Assembly (NCBI GenBank): GCA_052387255.1
Contig: JBQTJI010000003.1
Coordinates: forward strand, 13,382 to 77,381
DNA length: 64,000 nucleotides
Reading direction: 5' to 3'
Origin: JBBQXK01 sp052387255
Lineage (GTDB): Bacteria > Pseudomonadota > Alphaproteobacteria > Rhodobacterales > Rhodobacteraceae
A model generated the notes under the pieces. It saw nothing but the letters and a program-made list of their open reading frames with translations. It made no database searches and was not told where the DNA came from. Of the stretch, positions 43,695 through 51,987 are shown piece by piece. A program made the translations under genes and the position numbers. Position 1 is the stretch's first letter. Each line of letters starts with the position of its first letter.

Positions 43695-43982
43695 TCAGTC
43701 GACATACCCGCGACGCTTCTTCGTTGCTGCCAGCTTCATCAACGCCGTTATGGCCTTGCCTTCGTCCGGGTGGGTCTCGACCATCATCTGGCTACGGAAG
43801 CCGATCCGGCCCCATTCGCGAAGGAAGCTGGCGCGACCGAACAGGTCGCGCTGCAAACTCAGCCGATAGAAGCGGCGCATGTTGCGCACCGGATCGATCC
43901 GGCGCATCTGCACATCGGTCGGGAAGATATCGAGCTGGATCGGGCTGTGGTACATGTAGTGATCGATTGAGGTTCTCTTCAC
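43695..43982 (-). CDS. WGR-domain protein (copy 2)
   Basis: The 95-aa product has a WGR domain: DPVRNMRRFYRLSLQRDLFG, then LREWGRIGFRSQ, plus a C-terminal basic tail (KLAATKKRRGYVD). It parallels copy 1 at 34174. It lies five bases upstream of the restriction enzyme's GTG on the same strand, so the two may be cotranscribed, though in related replicons a WGR gene usually accompanies the DUF2493 gene that lies on its other side. Confidence 0.8.
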   Translation of the reverse strand: MKRTSIDHYMYHSPIQLDIFPTDVQMRRIDPVRNMRRFYRLSLQRDLFGRASFLREWGRIGFRSQMMVETHPDEGKAITALMKLAATKKRRGYVD

Positions 43983-44040
43983 AATATCAGGTGGTAGTCT
44001 GCGCTTCCACCTCGTTTTCCCCGCGAGGAGGAAAGGGGGC

Positions 44041-44973
44041 TCACGCCCCCTTCTCGAACTTCATGACCGTGATGCCGAGCTTCCTGGCCTTGTCGGCGAG
44101 GTTTTCCTGGATGCCATTGCCCGGGAAGACAAGAACGCCCACCGGCAGCACGTCGAGCATGGCGTCGTTGCGCTTGAAGGGCGCGGCCTTGGCGTGCTTG
44201 GTCCAGTCAGGTTTGAAAGCGACCTGCGTCACGCCTCGGGCCTCGGCCCATTTGGCGGCGATGAGTTCAGCACCCTTGGGGCTGCCACCGTGCAGAAGGA
44301 CCATGTCGGGGTGTTTGGTCCGGACTTGGTCGAGCTTGCCCCAGATCAGGCGGTGATCGTTGAAGTCGGTCCCACCGGTGAGGGCGACCTTGGGGCCTGC
44401 GGGAAGCATCACCTCGGTCTCCGCGCGGCGCTTGGCAGCCAGGAAGTCGCGGCTGTCGATCAGCGCAGCGGTCATCTGCTGGCGGTTCACCATCGAGCCG
44501 GTGCGGGGGCGCCAGGTGGAACCCGTATGATGGACAAACTCAGTGGCGGCGTGATCGCGCATCATGTCCATGCAGTTCCGACGTTCGATCAGCGTCAGGC
44601 CTTCGGCCGTCAGGCGCTCGAGTTCGGTGGATTTCACCTCGGAACCGTCCTGTTCCCGTTGGAGGCGGCGCTGCGCCTGCTCGTTCTCGTCGAGCGACCG
44701 CTCGATCCGGGCCGTCGCGCGGTGGAAGAGGTTGACCTCGCTCCAGAGCACCTCTTCGAGGTCGGGTTCCATGCGCGTGTCTTCCAGGGTCGCGACGAGG
44801 GCATCGAAGATGTCGGCGACGGCGACCGCGAGGCGCTGCCCATCGGGCATCGGGCGCGGATCGGGCTCGTCAAAGGGGCGGTAGCCGTAGAGCTGCAGTT
44901 CGTCGAGAGCATGGGCGGTCTGGGATGCGGTGTGGGCGGGTTCATACGCGTCGTCGTGGATCTGGATCGTCAT
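44041..44973 (-). CDS. DUF2493 (SLOG-superfamily-like) protein
   Basis: A 310-aa protein beginning MTIQIHDDAYEPAHTASQTA. The C-terminal 130 residues form the DUF2493 domain: KVALTGGTDFNDHRLIWGKL and MVLLHGGSPKGAELIAAKWA, a Rossmann-like SLOG fold thought to bind nucleotides or their derivatives. The first 180 residues are helical. ATG 44973 is chosen; the open frame upstream to 45063 is not supported. It is a common backbone gene next to Toprim and strawberry-notch genes. Function unknown. Confidence 0.82.
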   Translation of the reverse strand: MTIQIHDDAYEPAHTASQTAHALDELQLYGYRPFDEPDPRPMPDGQRLAVAVADIFDALVATLEDTRMEPDLEEVLWSEVNLFHRATARIERSLDENEQAQRRLQREQDGSEVKSTELERLTAEGLTLIERRNCMDMMRDHAATEFVHHTGSTWRPRTGSMVNRQQMTAALIDSRDFLAAKRRAETEVMLPAGPKVALTGGTDFNDHRLIWGKLDQVRTKHPDMVLLHGGSPKGAELIAAKWAEARGVTQVAFKPDWTKHAKAAPFKRNDAMLDVLPVGVLVFPGNGIQENLADKARKLGITVMKFEKGA

Positions 44974-45337
44974 CGGTTTCTTGCCTCCGGGCCTGTCTCT
45001 TCCGCGCGACATCCGCGCGGCCTTCATGGGCTGCGAAAGCCGTGGGACGGGACGCCCTTTCACCCCCTTTCGGGGCCGGAACGCATGTGGAGGAGGACGG
45101 GGGGCGGCTGATTTGCTTCGCGATGCAAAGGCGGGGCTCGTCCCCGCCGGCGGAAATCAGTCGCCCCCCGTCCTTGAAGGGGCGGCCCCTTTGACGGCCG
45201 CCTGCCCATCTCTTGAAGGCCACTCGGGGGACGGGTGGATGAGATTGCCCTGGAAGAGGCGAGGCGACGGTCCACAGCCATGACAGGGATCTGTGACTAC
45301 TGCCCCGCTGTCCCCCACCGCCCTCGCGTGGTGCAGC
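44974..45337. repeat. 364-bp intergenic region with a large nested palindrome (45095-45173) and a second hairpin
   Basis: The 20-bp arms 45095-45114 (starts GGACGGGGGG, ends CTGATTT) and 45154-45173 (starts AAATCAG, ends CCCCCCGTCC) pair with a single mismatch. Inside them GGCGGGG (45130-45136) pairs with CCCCGCC (45142-45148). Immediately after, AAGGGGC (45177-45183) pairs with GCCCCTT (45185-45191). No gene is convincing here. It could be a strong terminator for the Toprim operon, a cruciform, or a single-strand origin. Confidence 0.5.
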
Positions 45338-46369
45338 TCAGCCGAACAGGCGTTGCCGATCCTCGAGCCCGATCTGACCTGCCAGATGCTGGCGCAGCGC
45401 GTCCTTGCCGTACGCCCGGAGATCATCGTTGAAATCCCCGAGCCTCGGTTCAAGCACCCGAACGGCAATCCCAACCTCAGTGGCTCTGGCGCTCAACCTC
45501 TCTGCCGCCCGTTGCCCGGCCGGATCGCGGTCGATGGCGATGTAGAGGCGCTGCACCCCCTCCGGCAGCAGGACCGCCCCGAGGAGACCGGACGAAAGCG
45601 CTGCCCAGACGGGAAGGCTGGGTGCGGCTTCGACGAGGGACAGCATGGTCTCGATGCCTTCGCCGACCACGAGGATGTCGTCATGCGGGGTCAGCCTGAC
45701 AGCATTGCCGAGGAGGTGACCCATGGCCCGCCGCTGCGTCTCGACGGCCGCCTTTCCCTTTCCGTCAGGCGCCAGCCAGGTACGATGCACGCCCTGCAAG
45801 GCCCCTGCCCCATCGGTGACCGCCGCGATGAGTGCCGGTCTGGGGAGGCTCCGGGTCTGGCCCTCATCCCGATGCCAGCACTTCGGGTGGAAGCGAAGGG
45901 CGCTCATCATGCCGCCTTGGGTCAGGCACCGGGAGCGGAGGTAGGTGTCAGCAAGGGTGCCTGCGACCGGCACCGAGGCTGCAAACAATCGCGTCGCCGC
46001 CGCTGGCGTGCCACTGGGGACTTTGACCTTCTTCGGCACTGGTGCATCCGGGAGAACCGGCTGCGGACGGCCCAGATGCGCCCGGGCTTCAGCCAGAAGA
46101 TCGGGAAAGCGGGAGATCCCGGTCCTCTCGCGGATGATGTCGAGAAGATCGCCATGCTCACCCGTGGCGCCGTCGGTGAACTTGCCAGCAGCGCCCGGCC
46201 CAGACCTGGGCCCGGTCAGCCGCACGAAGAGCGACCGACCGGGATTGTTCTGCAGATCGCCCACGATCCAGTAGGACCCTTCCCGCCGTCCGGCGGGAAG
46301 GTAATGGCGACACACGTTCTCTGCATTCTCCGCCAAAGCGCGGATCACATCTTCGGTCTCGGAATACAT
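45338..46369 (-). CDS. Toprim-domain protein (DUF7146-like, primase-related)
   Basis: The 343-aa protein has an N-terminal DUF7146-like part (VCRHYLPAGRREGSYWIVGD; KFTDGATGEHGDLLDIIRER) and a C-terminal Toprim fold, with the catalytic Glu in DILVVGEGIETMLSL and the metal Asp pair in LYIAIDRDPAGQRAAERL. No zinc finger is visible. It probably synthesises primers or processes DNA during conjugative replication. It follows the strawberry-notch gene by three bases, so the two are one operon. Confidence 0.85.
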   Translation of the reverse strand: MYSETEDVIRALAENAENVCRHYLPAGRREGSYWIVGDLQNNPGRSLFVRLTGPRSGPGAAGKFTDGATGEHGDLLDIIRERTGISRFPDLLAEARAHLGRPQPVLPDAPVPKKVKVPSGTPAAATRLFAASVPVAGTLADTYLRSRCLTQGGMMSALRFHPKCWHRDEGQTRSLPRPALIAAVTDGAGALQGVHRTWLAPDGKGKAAVETQRRAMGHLLGNAVRLTPHDDILVVGEGIETMLSLVEAAPSLPVWAALSSGLLGAVLLPEGVQRLYIAIDRDPAGQRAAERLSARATEVGIAVRVLEPRLGDFNDDLRAYGKDALRQHLAGQIGLEDRQRLFG

Positions 46370-46372
46370 GGC

Positions 46373-49300
46373 TTAGCAACCTCCGCGTGCATGTAGTCCC
46401 GTCACAGGACAACGTGCAAGCAGACGATCCAGCACGGCAATGCCGGCAGGATCGGTCGGACAGAACAGCCGCAACTTCCAGCTGATGATCTCCGAGAAGA
46501 AGCCATCGGCCTTCAGCCGGTCTTTGGCGGCTTCGGAGAAGCCGGACAGCTCGATCCGGTTCACGCCCATGACGCGCGCCCGGTGCAACTCCATTCCCTC
46601 GGCAAGCTGCACCACGGATTTGCCCTCAAGAACGAGGGCATGGACCTGCGCCGCTGTGAGCTTCGGTGCGTAGACAGCAAGCGTGGTCGCGACCCAGCCA
46701 GGCGAAACCCGGCGGCCGATAATGCGTTGACCGTCGTCGGTCTGCAGCCGGTAGACGCGGGTTTCGTCCTGGGGGAGCTGCTTCCAGATCGGCAGCAGCA
46801 GCCCGGCCACGATGTGGAGCGAGGACTCGCTGAACTCCGGCACCTCGGCCAGTTCCGCGGTCCAGGCGGCAGCGAACGCCGCGCGGTCGGCCTCCAACCA
46901 GTGGGTGTCCTCCATCATCCTGGTCGGCACCGTGCTGGTCTCCATCGGCCGGACCAGCCGCAGGCGGGGCTCGATCGTGCCGTCATCCAGCATCAGGCTG
47001 GTGGCAGCCACCTGCAGCGCGGCGCGGCCCGAGCGGCTGTTGACCAGAAGGCGCGCCTTGGGGTCATCGAGCCAGTCGAGAGCATCCGCGAGCGACGTCG
47101 GCGTGTTGCGCCGCTTCTCCGCGATGGTCAGAAGCTGGGTTTTCGCGCCGGAGCCAGGATGGGTGTAGATCACCCGCGCATCCGTGATGCGGAAGCTCTC
47201 GGCGCGCAGCGTCTCGAGCCCGAGGTCGTAGACCCCGGCGGCGATTGCGCCCTCGATCCGCTGGTCGAGCAATTCCTCGAAGGCCGAGAAGAGCACGGCC
47301 TGCATGTCGATCGTCAACGCCAGCAAGCGATTGAGGAAAGTAGTGATCGGCGGCAACTCGTCCTTCAGACCGTTGTCATCGGTCAGGCTGAGGCCGGTGG
47401 CATCCTCGAAGGCCCCGAGCGAACAGCCCGCGACATCGCCGCGATAGAGGTGGCGGTATAGCTGGCGCAGGGCGTCGCGGGCATAGGGCGACTCGAGGTT
47501 GTCCTCGGGCCGAAACAGCCCCTGCCCACCGGTCTGGCGCTGACCCCGCGTGATCGCGCCCAGCGTGTCGAGACGGCGCGCGATGGTCGAGAGGAACCGC
47601 TTCTCCGCCTTCACATCGGTGGCCACCGGACGGAACAGCGGCGGCTGCGCCTGATTGGTTCGATTGGTGCGGCCCAAGCCCTGAATGGCGGCATCGGCCT
47701 TCCAGCCGGGTTCCAGGAGGTAGTGAACACGCAGTCGCTGGTTCTTGGCACCAAGGTCGGCGTGATAGCTGCGCCCGGTGCCGCCGGCATCGGAGAAGAT
47801 CAGGATGCGCTTCTGGTCATCCATGAAGGCCGAAGTTTCCGCGAGGTTGGCCAATCCGGCCCGGCTTTCCACGACAAGGCGCGCAGCAGCACCCTCGCCC
47901 TTCCGCACGATGCGGCGCGAGCGGCCCGTAACTTCGGCCACGAGGTCAGTCCCGAAGCGCTTGACGATCTGATCAAGCGCCCCCGGCACGGGCGGCAGCG
48001 AGGCCAGCTTCTCGATCAGCGCATCGCGCCGGCGGGCGGCCTCGCGACATTCGACCGGCTGGCCATCGCGCACCACAGGCCGCGACGACAGATTGCCCTC
48101 GCTGTCGGTGAAGGGCTCATAGAGCTGCACCGGGAAGGAATGGGCGAGGTAGTCGAGGACATATTCCCGAGGCGTGATGTCGACGCGGATATCGTTCCAC
48201 TCGTCGGTGGGGATTTCCGAGAGGCGACGTTCCATCAGCGCCTCGCCGGTCGAGACGATCTGGATGACGGCGGCATGGCCCGCTGCGAGGTCGGCCTCGA
48301 TGGACGCGATCAGCGTGGGGGTCTTCATCGAGGTCAGAAGGTGACCGAAGAAACGCTGCTTGGCGGACTCGAAGGCCGAGCGTGCGGCCGACTTGGCCTG
48401 CCGGTTCAGCGTTCCGTTCTCTCCCGTGATGTTGGCGGCCTCCATCGCAGCGGCGAGGTTGTTGTGGATGATGGCGAAAGCCCCGGCATAGGCATCGTAG
48501 ATGCCGCGCTGCTCCGGGGTCAGCGCGTGCTCCAGCATCTCGTAGTCGACGCCGTCATAGGACAGCGACCGGGCGGTATAGAGGCCCAGCGACCGCAGGT
48601 CGCGGGCGAGGACTTCCATCGCGGCGACCCCTCCCGCCTCAATGGCCTCGACAAATTCGGCACGGGTCGCGAACGGGAAGTCTTCGCCACCCCAGAGCCC
48701 GAGCCGCTGCGCATAGGCGAGGTTGTGGACGGTCGTTGCACCGGTGGCCGAGACATAGACCACGCGGGCATTGGGCAGCTTGTGCTGCAGTCGCAGGCCC
48801 GCCCTCCCCTGCTGCGACGCCTCGGTATCGCCGCGCTCACCCTTGCTTCCTGCGGCATTGGCCATGGCATGGCTTTCGTCGAAGAGGATCACCCCGTCGA
48901 AATCCTCCCCCAGCCAATCCACGATTTGATCGACGCGGGACTTCTTGGCGCCCCGCTCCTCGGACCGCAGCGTCGCATAGGTGGTGAAGAGGATACCCTC
49001 GGCGAGCGGGATGTCGCGGCCCTGGGCGAAGCGCGACAGGGGTGTCACCAACAGCCGCTCCTGACTGAGCGCCGACCAGTCGCGCTGTGCATCCTCGAGA
49101 AGCTTGTCGCTCTTCGAGATCCAGAGCGCCTTGCGGCGGCCCTGACACCAGTTGTCGAGCAGAATCCCGGCCGACTGACGGCCCTTGCCCGCGCCGGTGC
49201 CATCGCCAAGGAAGAAGCCGCGGCGGAAGCGGACAGCGTCTGCGGCATTGTCGTGTACGACTGAGACCATGTCGCCGGTTTCATCGACGGTCCACGATCC

Positions 49301-50746
49301 GGCGAGATAGGCGCCGTGGGCCTCGCCCGCGTAGATCACGGTCTCAAGTTGGGCATCGGAGAGCAGGCCGTCGCGCAGCACCGCAGCAGGGAGTTTCGGG
49401 CGGTAGGTGGGTTTCGGCGGCGAGACGGACGCCATGGCCGCAGACTGCACCAGCTTGGTCGGGTGCGGGGCTGCGTAGGGGATGTCGATGGCCTGCAGAC
49501 GGAATGTCTCGTAAATCGCATCCGAGAGACGCGCGGTATCATCGTTCTTGCGCACCTCGCGCAGGGTGTAGGCGAGATCCTCAGCCTCGATCGTAGCGAT
49601 GGCTTGCGCGGGTCGGACGACAGGAGTCGCGCGAGAGATGCCGATGGCATTGCGTATGGAGGTGGCAGGGTTTCCCGGGAAAGCGGAAGAACGGCCCCGA
49701 CTTGCCGTTGCGGTTTGATCCAACACTAGACGTGGCGGGACTTCGGTGGTGATCCGGGACAGGAGGTGCGCTGCATCCGGAGAGACCAGCTGGCGCAGGT
49801 CAGCGGTGACGCCACCCATCTCTCCACCACGGCATTTGTTGAAGACCAAAATCCGGGTCTCGAAAGTGGTGCCATGCTTGGCGAAAGCCGCCCCCGACAC
49901 TGCGCCGGTGAAGACGAGATGTGCGGTTTCCGTCAGGCGGGCGAAGGTCTCGGCCCAGGCCGGGGCATCTGGCGCGAAACCGGCACCCGTGATGGCAACC
50001 AGCCGTCCACCAGGGGCCAGCCGGGCAAGCGCCGAGCGCAGATGCCGCGCCGTCGCTTCGGCATTGCGGCCATCGACATTGGCAACCACCGAGAAGGGCG
50101 GGTTCATCAGGATGACGCTCGGGCGGACGCCCGCGTTGAGATGATCGTCGATCTGCGCGGCGTCACAGCGAGTGACCGGGCAGCCCGGGAACAGCAAGCG
50201 CAGAAGGTCGGCGCGGGTGTCGGCCAACTCGTTCAGCGCGAGGCTGCCGCCCGCGATTTCGGCGAGGATCGCCAATAGCCCGGTCCCGGCCGACGGCTCG
50301 AGGACCAGGTCACGGGGAGTGATCTGCGCAGCCGCGAGGGCCACGAGCCCCATGGGCAGTGGCGTCGAGAATTGCTGGAAGCGCTCCATCTCCTCCGAGC
50401 GCCGGGTATGCGTGGGCAAGAGGCCCGCCACCTTGGCGAGGATGGGCAGCAGCGCTGCGGGCGAGCCAGCCCGGGCCAGCAACGCGCGGCCGAATTTCCG
50501 CAGGAAGAGGATCAGCGCCACCTCGCCCGCCTCATAGGCGAGCTTCCATTTCCAGGCGCCGGTCGCATCGGAGCTACCGAAAGCGCGCTCCATCTCGAGC
50601 CGCAGGCGCAGCGCATCGATCTGAAACCCCTGCGCCAGATCGGGCTGAAGCGCTTCGGCGACGCTCATGATCGCGGCGGCGGGATCAGGCAGGACAGGAA
50701 CGCCGACCGGCGTCAGCACGGTCGGGATCAACGGTCGGAACGTCAT
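46373..50746 (-). CDS. strawberry-notch-type protein: DNA methylase fused to SF2 helicase
   Basis: The 1457-aa protein has an N-terminal Rossmann methylase (motif I LEPSAGTGLLAIL near 150; motif IV LMNPPFSV at 213-220). An SNO-type helicase follows, with Walker A GDGTGAGKGRQSA near 512, DESHAMANA (DExH box) near 620, and the C-terminal RecA-like domain (RILIFSDAGGTGRSYHADLG; GLGRTNRTNQAQPPLF) near 1000. Proteins of this build are found on conjugative elements and phages, probably protecting or remodelling incoming DNA. It precedes the Toprim gene. Function is known only by analogy. Confidence 0.88.
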   Translation of the reverse strand: MTFRPLIPTVLTPVGVPVLPDPAAAIMSVAEALQPDLAQGFQIDALRLRLEMERAFGSSDATGAWKWKLAYEAGEVALILFLRKFGRALLARAGSPAALLPILAKVAGLLPTHTRRSEEMERFQQFSTPLPMGLVALAAAQITPRDLVLEPSAGTGLLAILAEIAGGSLALNELADTRADLLRLLFPGCPVTRCDAAQIDDHLNAGVRPSVILMNPPFSVVANVDGRNAEATARHLRSALARLAPGGRLVAITGAGFAPDAPAWAETFARLTETAHLVFTGAVSGAAFAKHGTTFETRILVFNKCRGGEMGGVTADLRQLVSPDAAHLLSRITTEVPPRLVLDQTATASRGRSSAFPGNPATSIRNAIGISRATPVVRPAQAIATIEAEDLAYTLREVRKNDDTARLSDAIYETFRLQAIDIPYAAPHPTKLVQSAAMASVSPPKPTYRPKLPAAVLRDGLLSDAQLETVIYAGEAHGAYLAGSWTVDETGDMVSVVHDNAADAVRFRRGFFLGDGTGAGKGRQSAGILLDNWCQGRRKALWISKSDKLLEDAQRDWSALSQERLLVTPLSRFAQGRDIPLAEGILFTTYATLRSEERGAKKSRVDQIVDWLGEDFDGVILFDESHAMANAAGSKGERGDTEASQQGRAGLRLQHKLPNARVVYVSATGATTVHNLAYAQRLGLWGGEDFPFATRAEFVEAIEAGGVAAMEVLARDLRSLGLYTARSLSYDGVDYEMLEHALTPEQRGIYDAYAGAFAIIHNNLAAAMEAANITGENGTLNRQAKSAARSAFESAKQRFFGHLLTSMKTPTLIASIEADLAAGHAAVIQIVSTGEALMERRLSEIPTDEWNDIRVDITPREYVLDYLAHSFPVQLYEPFTDSEGNLSSRPVVRDGQPVECREAARRRDALIEKLASLPPVPGALDQIVKRFGTDLVAEVTGRSRRIVRKGEGAAARLVVESRAGLANLAETSAFMDDQKRILIFSDAGGTGRSYHADLGAKNQRLRVHYLLEPGWKADAAIQGLGRTNRTNQAQPPLFRPVATDVKAEKRFLSTIARRLDTLGAITRGQRQTGGQGLFRPEDNLESPYARDALRQLYRHLYRGDVAGCSLGAFEDATGLSLTDDNGLKDELPPITTFLNRLLALTIDMQAVLFSAFEELLDQRIEGAIAAGVYDLGLETLRAESFRITDARVIYTHPGSGAKTQLLTIAEKRRNTPTSLADALDWLDDPKARLLVNSRSGRAALQVAATSLMLDDGTIEPRLRLVRPMETSTVPTRMMEDTHWLEADRAAFAAAWTAELAEVPEFSESSLHIVAGLLLPIWKQLPQDETRVYRLQTDDGQRIIGRRVSPGWVATTLAVYAPKLTAAQVHALVLEGKSVVQLAEGMELHRARVMGVNRIELSGFSEAAKDRLKADGFFSEIISWKLRLFCPTDPAGIAVLDRLLARCPVTGLHARGGC

Positions 50747-50863
50747 CAGAACACCTCAGATTGGGAAAACGGGAGAGCCGAAGGCGCTCTCGCGCAGCCT
50801 TCCAACTCCCCCTGCCCCAGCCTGCCTCTGCCTCTCGGACCTCGGTTCTGCGCAGAGCAGCGG

Positions 50864-50899
50864 TTGATTTTGTTCCTGTTATGTTCTATTTTTGAACAT
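50864..50899 (+). promoter_or_regulatory. promoter with a palindrome over its -10 box
   Basis: TTGATT (50864-50869), 17 bp, TATTTT (50887-50892). The -10 sits inside the perfect inverted repeat ATGTTC (50881-50886)/GAACAT (50894-50899). A repressor bound here would block transcription of the gene at 50923. AAAGGAG follows as ribosome site. The cognate repressor is not identified. Confidence 0.5.
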
Positions 50900-50922
50900 C
50901 AAGCAGCAAAGGAGTTTCCCCA

Positions 50923-51219
50923 ATGGAAGACACCAGTTTTGCAATTCCCGTCACGCCGAAGCAGATCGCCTATGCGCGGTCACTGGCGCTCAAGAACCAG
51001 ACGCTGCTGCCTTGGGAGGTGCAGCAGGACCGGCGGGCTTTGAGTTCCTGGATCGATGCGCAGGCCAGGCTGAAGCCGATTTCCGCGCTCGACCAGCTGC
51101 CGTCGTCGAAACAGGTGGCGTTCGCGGAGAAGCTCGCCCGGATCAAACGGCGCGCCGTCCCGGATGAATGCTTCCGCGACAAGGGCCTGATGTCGAAGTG
51201 GATCGACGGGAACAGGTGA
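50923..51219 (+). CDS. small conserved basic protein, unrecognised
   Basis: A 98-aa protein with a repeated pattern: VTPKQIAYARSLALKNQTLL and LPSSKQVAFAEKLARIKRRA both read as K-Q-x-A-x-A helices, and the sequence ends SKWIDGNR, paralleling SSWIDAQAR earlier. The two halves look like an internal duplication. It is basic and may bind DNA. It is divergent from the strawberry-notch gene and has its own promoter at 50864. No family recognised. Confidence 0.7.
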   Translation: MEDTSFAIPVTPKQIAYARSLALKNQTLLPWEVQQDRRALSSWIDAQARLKPISALDQLPSSKQVAFAEKLARIKRRAVPDECFRDKGLMSKWIDGNR

Positions 51220-51247
51220 AGCGGGGGCAACGCCGCCTTGACCGGAA

Positions 51248-51664
51248 CTACTTCATTCGATCAACAACGGATGCCCCACCCGACTTGGCAAGCGCGAGCA
51301 AGCCGGTCTGGATCCTAGAAGTGAACGCCGAGCTGAACGCGCCGATGGGGGTGCGGTCATCCCAGACGTAGGATCGCTCCAGGATGTCGGTGTTGATCTC
51401 GTCGAGCATGACCCATTTACGAACATGGGTCTCTAACCCTACCCGCTGGGACTCGATCTGCGGCACCTCGATGAATTTGCGCGAGGGCAAGGGCGGCTGC
51501 GTGGTGATCGGCAGAATGAACACCACGGTTTCACCACCGGACCTGGCAACCGTCACGGCGATACAGACCGGCCGCTTCTTGCGACCCTCAGTCTCGCCCG
51601 CCAACTGTTCGCGTTTCCAGAGAAACGGATAGCGGAAGACCTCTCCAGTGGTCGGCTTACTCAT
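51248..51664 (-). CDS. PemK/MazF-like toxin
   Basis: The 138-aa protein starts MSKPTTGEVFRYPFLWKREQ and has RKKRPVCIAVTVARSGGETV and VFILPITTQPPLPSRKFIEV, the beta-barrel core of PemK/MazF growth inhibitors. They cleave RNA at short motifs. The start overlaps the Phd-like antitoxin stop by eight bases. Pairing with an upstream small DNA-binding antitoxin supports the call; active-site residues are not certain by eye. Confidence 0.7.
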   Translation of the reverse strand: MSKPTTGEVFRYPFLWKREQLAGETEGRKKRPVCIAVTVARSGGETVVFILPITTQPPLPSRKFIEVPQIESQRVGLETHVRKWVMLDEINTDILERSYVWDDRTPIGAFSSAFTSRIQTGLLALAKSGGASVVDRMK

Positions 51665-51911
51665 CCGTCTGCGTCAAGTCCCGCTCGAGCCCTTCTATCA
51701 TCAGCGTTTTGAGATCCTCGGGCATCTCGTCGAGCATGTGGGCCCGCTGGGTGGCCCCCCGCGCGAGTTGCTGATACTGATCCATGCTCATCAAGACAAA
51801 CTTCGGCTTGCGATGCTTCGTAATCGCGACCGGCGATCGAATGGCCGCATCGAACAAGTCACTCGTGTGCCGCGTCAGGTCGGCAGCCTTGAACTCGGGA
51901 AGCTCTTGCAT
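51657..51911 (-). CDS. Phd/YefM-like antitoxin
   Basis: An 84-aa protein, MQELPEFKAADLTRHTSDLF, then PVAITKHRKPKFVLMSMDQY, the Phd/YefM N-terminal fold with the KPKFVLMS strand, and an acidic helical C-terminus (EMPEDLKTLMIEGLERDLTQ). ATG 51911 is chosen over the longer frame to 52028. It would neutralise the overlapping PemK-like protein. The promoter lies in the palindrome at 51931-51961. Confidence 0.8.
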   Translation of the reverse strand: MQELPEFKAADLTRHTSDLFDAAIRSPVAITKHRKPKFVLMSMDQYQQLARGATQRAHMLDEMPEDLKTLMIEGLERDLTQTDE

Positions 51912-51930
51912 GTTCGGGGTCTCCGTTTGT

Positions 51931-51961
51931 GCAGAATATACAGATAATCTGGATATTCTGC
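51931..51961. promoter_or_regulatory. nested palindromic operator of the Phd/PemK-type operon
   Basis: GCAGAATAT (51931-51939) pairs perfectly with ATATTCTGC (51953-51961), and CAGAT-A-ATCTG (51941-51951) lies exactly inside. The site ends 20 bp before the antitoxin start. Double palindromes of this kind are classic Phd-type autoregulatory operators. Confidence 0.6.
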
Positions 51962-51987
51962 AAGCCGTGGCGTGAGACATCCAGGGA

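Noticed and set aside
39475..43982. BREX (PglX) or DISARM assignment for the large methylase
   Set aside because: None of the partner genes (brxC/pglZ, drmA/B/C/D) is present nearby, and the N-terminal nuclease-like residues favour a type IIG-like enzyme.
44942..45223. 93-codon leftward frame over the large palindrome
   Set aside because: Product is low-complexity and derived from the inverted repeat; no ribosome site.
47723..49264. Long 513-codon open frame antisense to the strawberry-notch gene
   Set aside because: Its product lacks any family feature, the other strand carries clear helicase motifs through the same bases, and long antisense frames are expected at this GC content.
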